Assembly: GCA_002292215.1 (NCBI GenBank)
Contig: DBBN01000014.1
Location: forward strand, 158 to 20,422
Length of the DNA stretch: 20,265 bases
Direction: 5' to 3'
Source: Glaciecola sp. UBA983
Lineage (GTDB): Bacteria > Pseudomonadota > Gammaproteobacteria > Enterobacterales > Alteromonadaceae
In this document: positions 17,195-20,265 of the stretch, piece by piece
Position numbering within the stretch: the first letter of the stretch is position 1
Layout: each line of letters opens with the position of its first letter
The notes under the pieces: model-generated
Database searches by the model: none
Seen by the model: the letters and a program-made list of their open reading frames with translations, nothing else
Told to the model about the DNA's origin: nothing
Position numbers and translations under genes: made by a program

Positions 17195-20100
17195 ATGAAG
17201 ATACAACTACCTCAAATCTTTATCGCTAGTGCGAATAAAATAAAAATGACTCTCTGTCGACTACCTTTTATTAAATTTACACTTATAGTTGCTCTGTTCA
17301 GCATCTTCACTAGCCAAATTGTTATTGCTCAAGATTCAGAGTTGCCTATCGCCAGTTATGGCACTTCATCCGAAACATCAAATAACTATCTTTATAATTT
17401 CGGAAGTGGTGGCAACAAAGGTAGCGACAAGTGCAGTAGCCCCGGCGATGGTAAAAATGGAGACAGTGCTACTGATATGATCGGCAACAAAACATTTCAA
17501 GCACTTTTGCCTGTTGAGGTTCAGCAAAGTGCAGCGTCATTTCCTACAAGTGGCCTTGTGGCAATTTCTTCTGGTGGCGATGGTGGGAAGGGTGGAAGTC
17601 CGGATTGTTCAGGTGCTGAAAATAAAGCTGGAAAAGGCGGTGGTGATGGCGGTGCTGGCGGACTAATTGATGTGACATTTGATTATCAATCTGGAGATTC
17701 GGCGATTAAACAATATATGGGCACCGGGATTTTTGCCTACTCAGTTGGCGGTAACGGTGGCGATGGCGGGAAAGGTCATAAGGATGGTAATGGTGGTGAC
17801 GGTGGTTCAGCTGGAGATGGCGGGTCTGTAAATGTTGTAAATTATGTCAATATTGACAGTGTTGGGTTTGATGATGACTTATATCCAAAATTAGGTTATG
17901 ACATTGTTTTTTCTAAGGATTCGCCTTTTGGTGAAAGCCAGGAAACTGCTACGTATGTCGATACATCGGGTAAAAAAAATCAAATAGTCTATGACTTTCC
18001 AGTCTATGAAGGCAGTTATGGCATTTGGGCGCAAAGCGCCGGTGGTTGGGGTGGCGATGGTGGTAGCGGCGGAAGTGGGGGTAACGGTGGGAAAGGTCGC
18101 CAAGGGGGAGTGGGAGGTGACGTATCGGTTGCCAATTATGGATATATTAATACGCCGTTAGCAATACCAATATTTGCGCAAAGTATTGGGGGTAACGGGG
18201 GCGATGGTGGCAGTGGACACTCGTCATGGGCGGGTCTTGATAATGGCAAGGGAGGCAAGGGCGGCTATGGTTCTGCAGCCGGTAAGGTAACAGTTAATAA
18301 CGAAGGTAACCTCACCTCAGCACTCCAGGGTGGCTTCGGTATTTTTGCACAGTCAGTAGGCGGTGGAGGAGGTGCGGCAGGTGCTACAGCGGGCTTAACG
18401 GCCCTCGGGGCATCGGGTGGCGATGCGGCTCCTGGCGATGTCACCACGGTAACGAATTCAGGTTACATAGAAGTCAGTGGTGCGTCTTCGATAGGCATCT
18501 ACGCACAAAGTGTTGGCGGAGGAGGTGGTACTGGTGGTCTAGCTGTCGGCGAAGTGAGCGTAGGAGGTTCAGGCGGTAGTGGCGGCAGTGGCGCAAATGT
18601 TTATGTGAGTAACTCAGGACATATCTATACCGGTGGTTCGTGTACATCATACGACGAAACTAACGGTGAGTGCACAGCAGCCAGTAGTCAGGCATCAACT
18701 TTTGATTCCAACGGCGGTGCCTTTGGTATTATGGCACAATCGGTTGGTGGCGGCGGTGGCCTAGGTGGCATGGGCTTGTCAGCTAGTTTTGGTACAGGCC
18801 CCTCATTAGCGTTCGGTGGTAGTGGTGGTGACGGCGGCGCAGGTGGTGATGTTTCGGTTATCAACACAGGTACGCTGTGGACAATAGAACCTAACTCAGC
18901 GGGTTTGCTTGCACAATCAGTTGGCGGTGGTGGTGGTTCGGGTGGTGGTGCTGTTGCAGTGTCTGTGTCATTTGGGGCTGCCTTTGGTGGCTCGGGTGCA
19001 GAAGGTGGCGACGGTGGAAGTGGATCACAAGGTGGTGTAGTAGGTGTTAATTGCGGAAGCACAGAAAGTATTAGTTCAATATGTAGTAATTTCGATACCT
19101 TAGTTAATTCTGCCGTATCCGCTGATGCGAGTATTAGCACATCAGGCGCTGGCTCGCCAGGTATTCTCGCGCAATCAGTCGGCGGCGGTGGCGGTAATGG
19201 CGGATTTGCTGTTGCTTTTAGTGCTTCATTGGAGGGCGCTATTAGTGAAGCTTATGGTGGTTCGGGTGGAAACGGTGGCCAAGGTAGCGATGTATTTGCT
19301 TCTCCCTATGGCGTCGATATAACAACTTTCGGTTCAGATTCACCGGGTATTATTGCGGCATCGATTGGTGGTGGTGGCGGTAATGGTGGAAATTCTGTAT
19401 CCGGTGCTGTGTCAGGTGGACTTGCGTTGACTATGAGCATGGGAGGATCAGGAGGTGCTGGTGGGGATGCTGGTGTTGTAGAGATAAATAACAGTCACAT
19501 AATGGATCCATCAGGAAATCTCTTAACTGCGAGTACAATTAACACCAGTGGGGACCGATCATTTGGTCTTATTGCACAGTCCATTGGCGGAGGCGGTGGC
19601 AGCGGCGGCTCAAGTGTAAGCGCTTCAGTAGGAGGGGTTGTTGCATTAGATTTCTCTATTGGTGGTTCGGGTGGCGAAGGAAATTCATCATCAGAAGTGC
19701 AAATTACAAACGTGGGTGAAGTAAAAACAACAGGCTTAGGTTCAAGTGCTATTGTTGCTCAATCCATCGGAGGTGGTGGGGGTAACGCAGGGTATGCGTT
19801 ATCTGCAGGTGCCTCTGTAGGTGTCTCAGCCAGTATAGCGATTGGCGGTTCTGGCGGTGCAGGAGGCAATGGTGCTGATGTAACCGTCAATAATACCGGT
19901 ATTTTAGAGAGTACTGGCGGTGGCGCAGGTGCCTTAATAGCACAGTCAATCGGTGGTGGCGGCGGAAATGGTGGGTTTGCTACTGCCGGCTCGATGTCGT
20001 TAGGTGCCGCTGGTTCGTTAGGCATTGGCGGTTCTGGCGGTTCGGGAGCTGAATCAGGCAAGGTCTCCGTGACTAACTCCGGTGCGATTACTGCAGGTCT

Positions 20101-20265
20101 CAATGGGATTGATAATTCCCCGGGTAGTAACCCTGCCATTTTGGCTCAGTCTATTGCCGGTGGTGGTGGTAGTGGTGGTTTTGCAGCCGGTGCAGCTGCA
20201 GCAGAGGGCTCTGCTGCATTATCCTTTGGTGGAGAAGGTGGCAGTGGAGGAAAGTCAAGTTCGGT
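17195..20265 (+). CDS. Giant glycine-rich repeat surface protein, 5' part (probable autotransporter passenger)
   Basis: The frame is open for 1023 codons to the window edge, so the C-terminus is missing. A long N-region leads to a hydrophobic core (FTLIVALFSIFTSQIVIA) with probable cleavage after A45, giving mature QDSELP; this indicates Sec export. The mature part is rich in Gly, Ser, Ala, Asn and Val, almost free of Lys and Arg, with 13 units of the type xGIxAQSVGGGGGxGG. These alternate with a hydrophobic small-residue stretch, a GGSGGxGG stretch and a short strand such as VTVNNTGxI. This suits a beta-solenoid passenger like those of large glycine-rich autotransporters, but no barrel domain is visible here. 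It could instead be another secreted adhesin. The start at 17195 is the first ATG after an in-frame TAG at 17180-17182. GC content is raised by GGN codons. I recognise no enzymatic motif. Confidence 0.8.
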   Translation, partial: MKIQLPQIFIASANKIKMTLCRLPFIKFTLIVALFSIFTSQIVIAQDSELPIASYGTSSETSNNYLYNFGSGGNKGSDKCSSPGDGKNGDSATDMIGNKTFQALLPVEVQQSAASFPTSGLVAISSGGDGGKGGSPDCSGAENKAGKGGGDGGAGGLIDVTFDYQSGDSAIKQYMGTGIFAYSVGGNGGDGGKGHKDGNGGDGGSAGDGGSVNVVNYVNIDSVGFDDDLYPKLGYDIVFSKDSPFGESQETATYVDTSGKKNQIVYDFPVYEGSYGIWAQSAGGWGGDGGSGGSGGNGGKGRQGGVGGDVSVANYGYINTPLAIPIFAQSIGGNGGDGGSGHSSWAGLDNGKGGKGGYGSAAGKVTVNNEGNLTSALQGGFGIFAQSVGGGGGAAGATAGLTALGASGGDAAPGDVTTVTNSGYIEVSGASSIGIYAQSVGGGGGTGGLAVGEVSVGGSGGSGGSGANVYVSNSGHIYTGGSCTSYDETNGECTAASSQASTFDSNGGAFGIMAQSVGGGGGLGGMGLSASFGTGPSLAFGGSGGDGGAGGDVSVINTGTLWTIEPNSAGLLAQSVGGGGGSGGGAVAVSVSFGAAFGGSGAEGGDGGSGSQGGVVGVNCGSTESISSICSNFDTLVNSAVSADASISTSGAGSPGILAQSVGGGGGNGGFAVAFSASLEGAISEAYGGSGGNGGQGSDVFASPYGVDITTFGSDSPGIIAASIGGGGGNGGNSVSGAVSGGLALTMSMGGSGGAGGDAGVVEINNSHIMDPSGNLLTASTINTSGDRSFGLIAQSIGGGGGSGGSSVSASVGGVVALDFSIGGSGGEGNSSSEVQITNVGEVKTTGLGSSAIVAQSIGGGGGNAGYALSAGASVGVSASIAIGGSGGAGGNGADVTVNNTGILESTGGGAGALIAQSIGGGGGNGGFATAGSMSLGAAGSLGIGGSGGSGAESGKVSVTNSGAITAGLNGIDNSPGSNPAILAQSIAGGGGSGGFAAGAAAAEGSAALSFGGEGGSGGKSSS
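17726..20185 (+). repeat. Protein-coding repeat array: 13 AQS(V/I)GG units
   Basis: Units begin near residues 178, 276, 325, 382, 434, 511, 570, 656, 718, 791, 852, 913 and 981 of the glycine-rich protein, spaced 49-98 residues and mostly 52-73. Cores 1-3 read SVGGNGGDGG, SAGGWGGDGG and SIGGNGGDGG. From unit 4 onward the core is five glycines (unit 13 has AGGGG). Synonymous Gly codons vary between units (GGT, GGC, GGA), so the repeats are old at DNA level and not recent tandem copies. Confidence 0.85.

Noticed and set aside
17726..18215. RTX calcium-binding repeats in the glycine-rich protein
   Set aside because: GGNGGDGG resembles part of GGxGxDxUx, but the required hydrophobic residue is missing and the nonapeptides are not in tandem.
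18265..20139. Long Pro/Ala-rich minus-strand open frames at 18265-18447, 18688-19140 and 19759-20139
   Set aside because: They are the complement of GGN-rich coding sequence (Gly codons read as Pro or Thr on the other strand), have no Shine-Dalgarno, and overlap a well-supported plus-strand frame.
17195..20265. Mycobacterial PE_PGRS-like protein
   Set aside because: Similar only in Gly-Gly-x composition. There is no PE domain, a Sec signal peptide is present, and the low-GC gammaproteobacterial context does not fit.
17195..20265. CRISPR array or recent tandem DNA repeats
   Set aside because: The periodicity is at protein level; the nucleotide units differ through synonymous changes and have uneven spacing.

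Overview
The window looks like a chromosomal segment of a marine-type gammaproteobacterium. The DNA is AT-rich outside one gene. A Na+/H+ antiporter operon of the Mrp kind with fused A and B subunits, an RND efflux pair and a DUF3422 protein fit Alteromonadales- or Vibrionales-like genomes. I cannot name the genus from sequence alone. No RNA genes, insertion sequences, integrases or CRISPR arrays were seen.

Layout. Positions 1-567 are AT-rich with at most one weak small ORF (minus strand) and a hairpin. Next comes a minus-strand DUF21/CNNM-type membrane protein (568-1599). A 157-bp divergent intergenic region separates it from a plus-strand pair: an uncharacterised, probably DUF432-like protein (1757-2548) and an MscS-type mechanosensitive channel (2586-3446). 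Convergent to the channel is a tightly packed minus-strand operon running from about 10435 down to 3461: mrpA (A-B fusion), mrpC, mrpD, mrpE, mrpF, mrpG and corA. Its junctions are 1-7 bp overlaps or 11-14 bp gaps. Together, positions 568-10435 read as an ion and osmotic homeostasis block: multisubunit Na+/H+ exchange, a Mg2+/Co2+ channel, a CNNM-type cation protein and an osmotic safety valve.

Divergent from the mrp operon is an RND efflux pair, a periplasmic adaptor (10719-12008) and an inner-membrane permease (12021-15134). No outer-membrane TolC partner is present, so a channel encoded elsewhere must be used. The adaptor leader has three tandem 11-bp repeats resembling an ArcA box. A 501-bp gap with only small or decayed reading frames follows, then a DUF3422 membrane protein (15636-16979) with a TTG start.

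The last 3 kb (17195 to the window edge) is the 5' part of a very large glycine-rich secreted protein. It is open for 1023 codons without a stop, has an N-terminal signal peptide, and contains 13 units built around an AQS(V/I)GGGGGxGG core. It is probably the passenger of an autotransporter or adhesin-like surface protein, whose C-terminus lies outside the window. It is the least characterised element here. Its two C-x9-C inserts, the change from GGNGGDGG to GGGGG cores along the array, and an orphan strong Shine-Dalgarno upstream are the main points of interest. A 17-bp perfect inverted repeat inside corA is the other striking structural feature.
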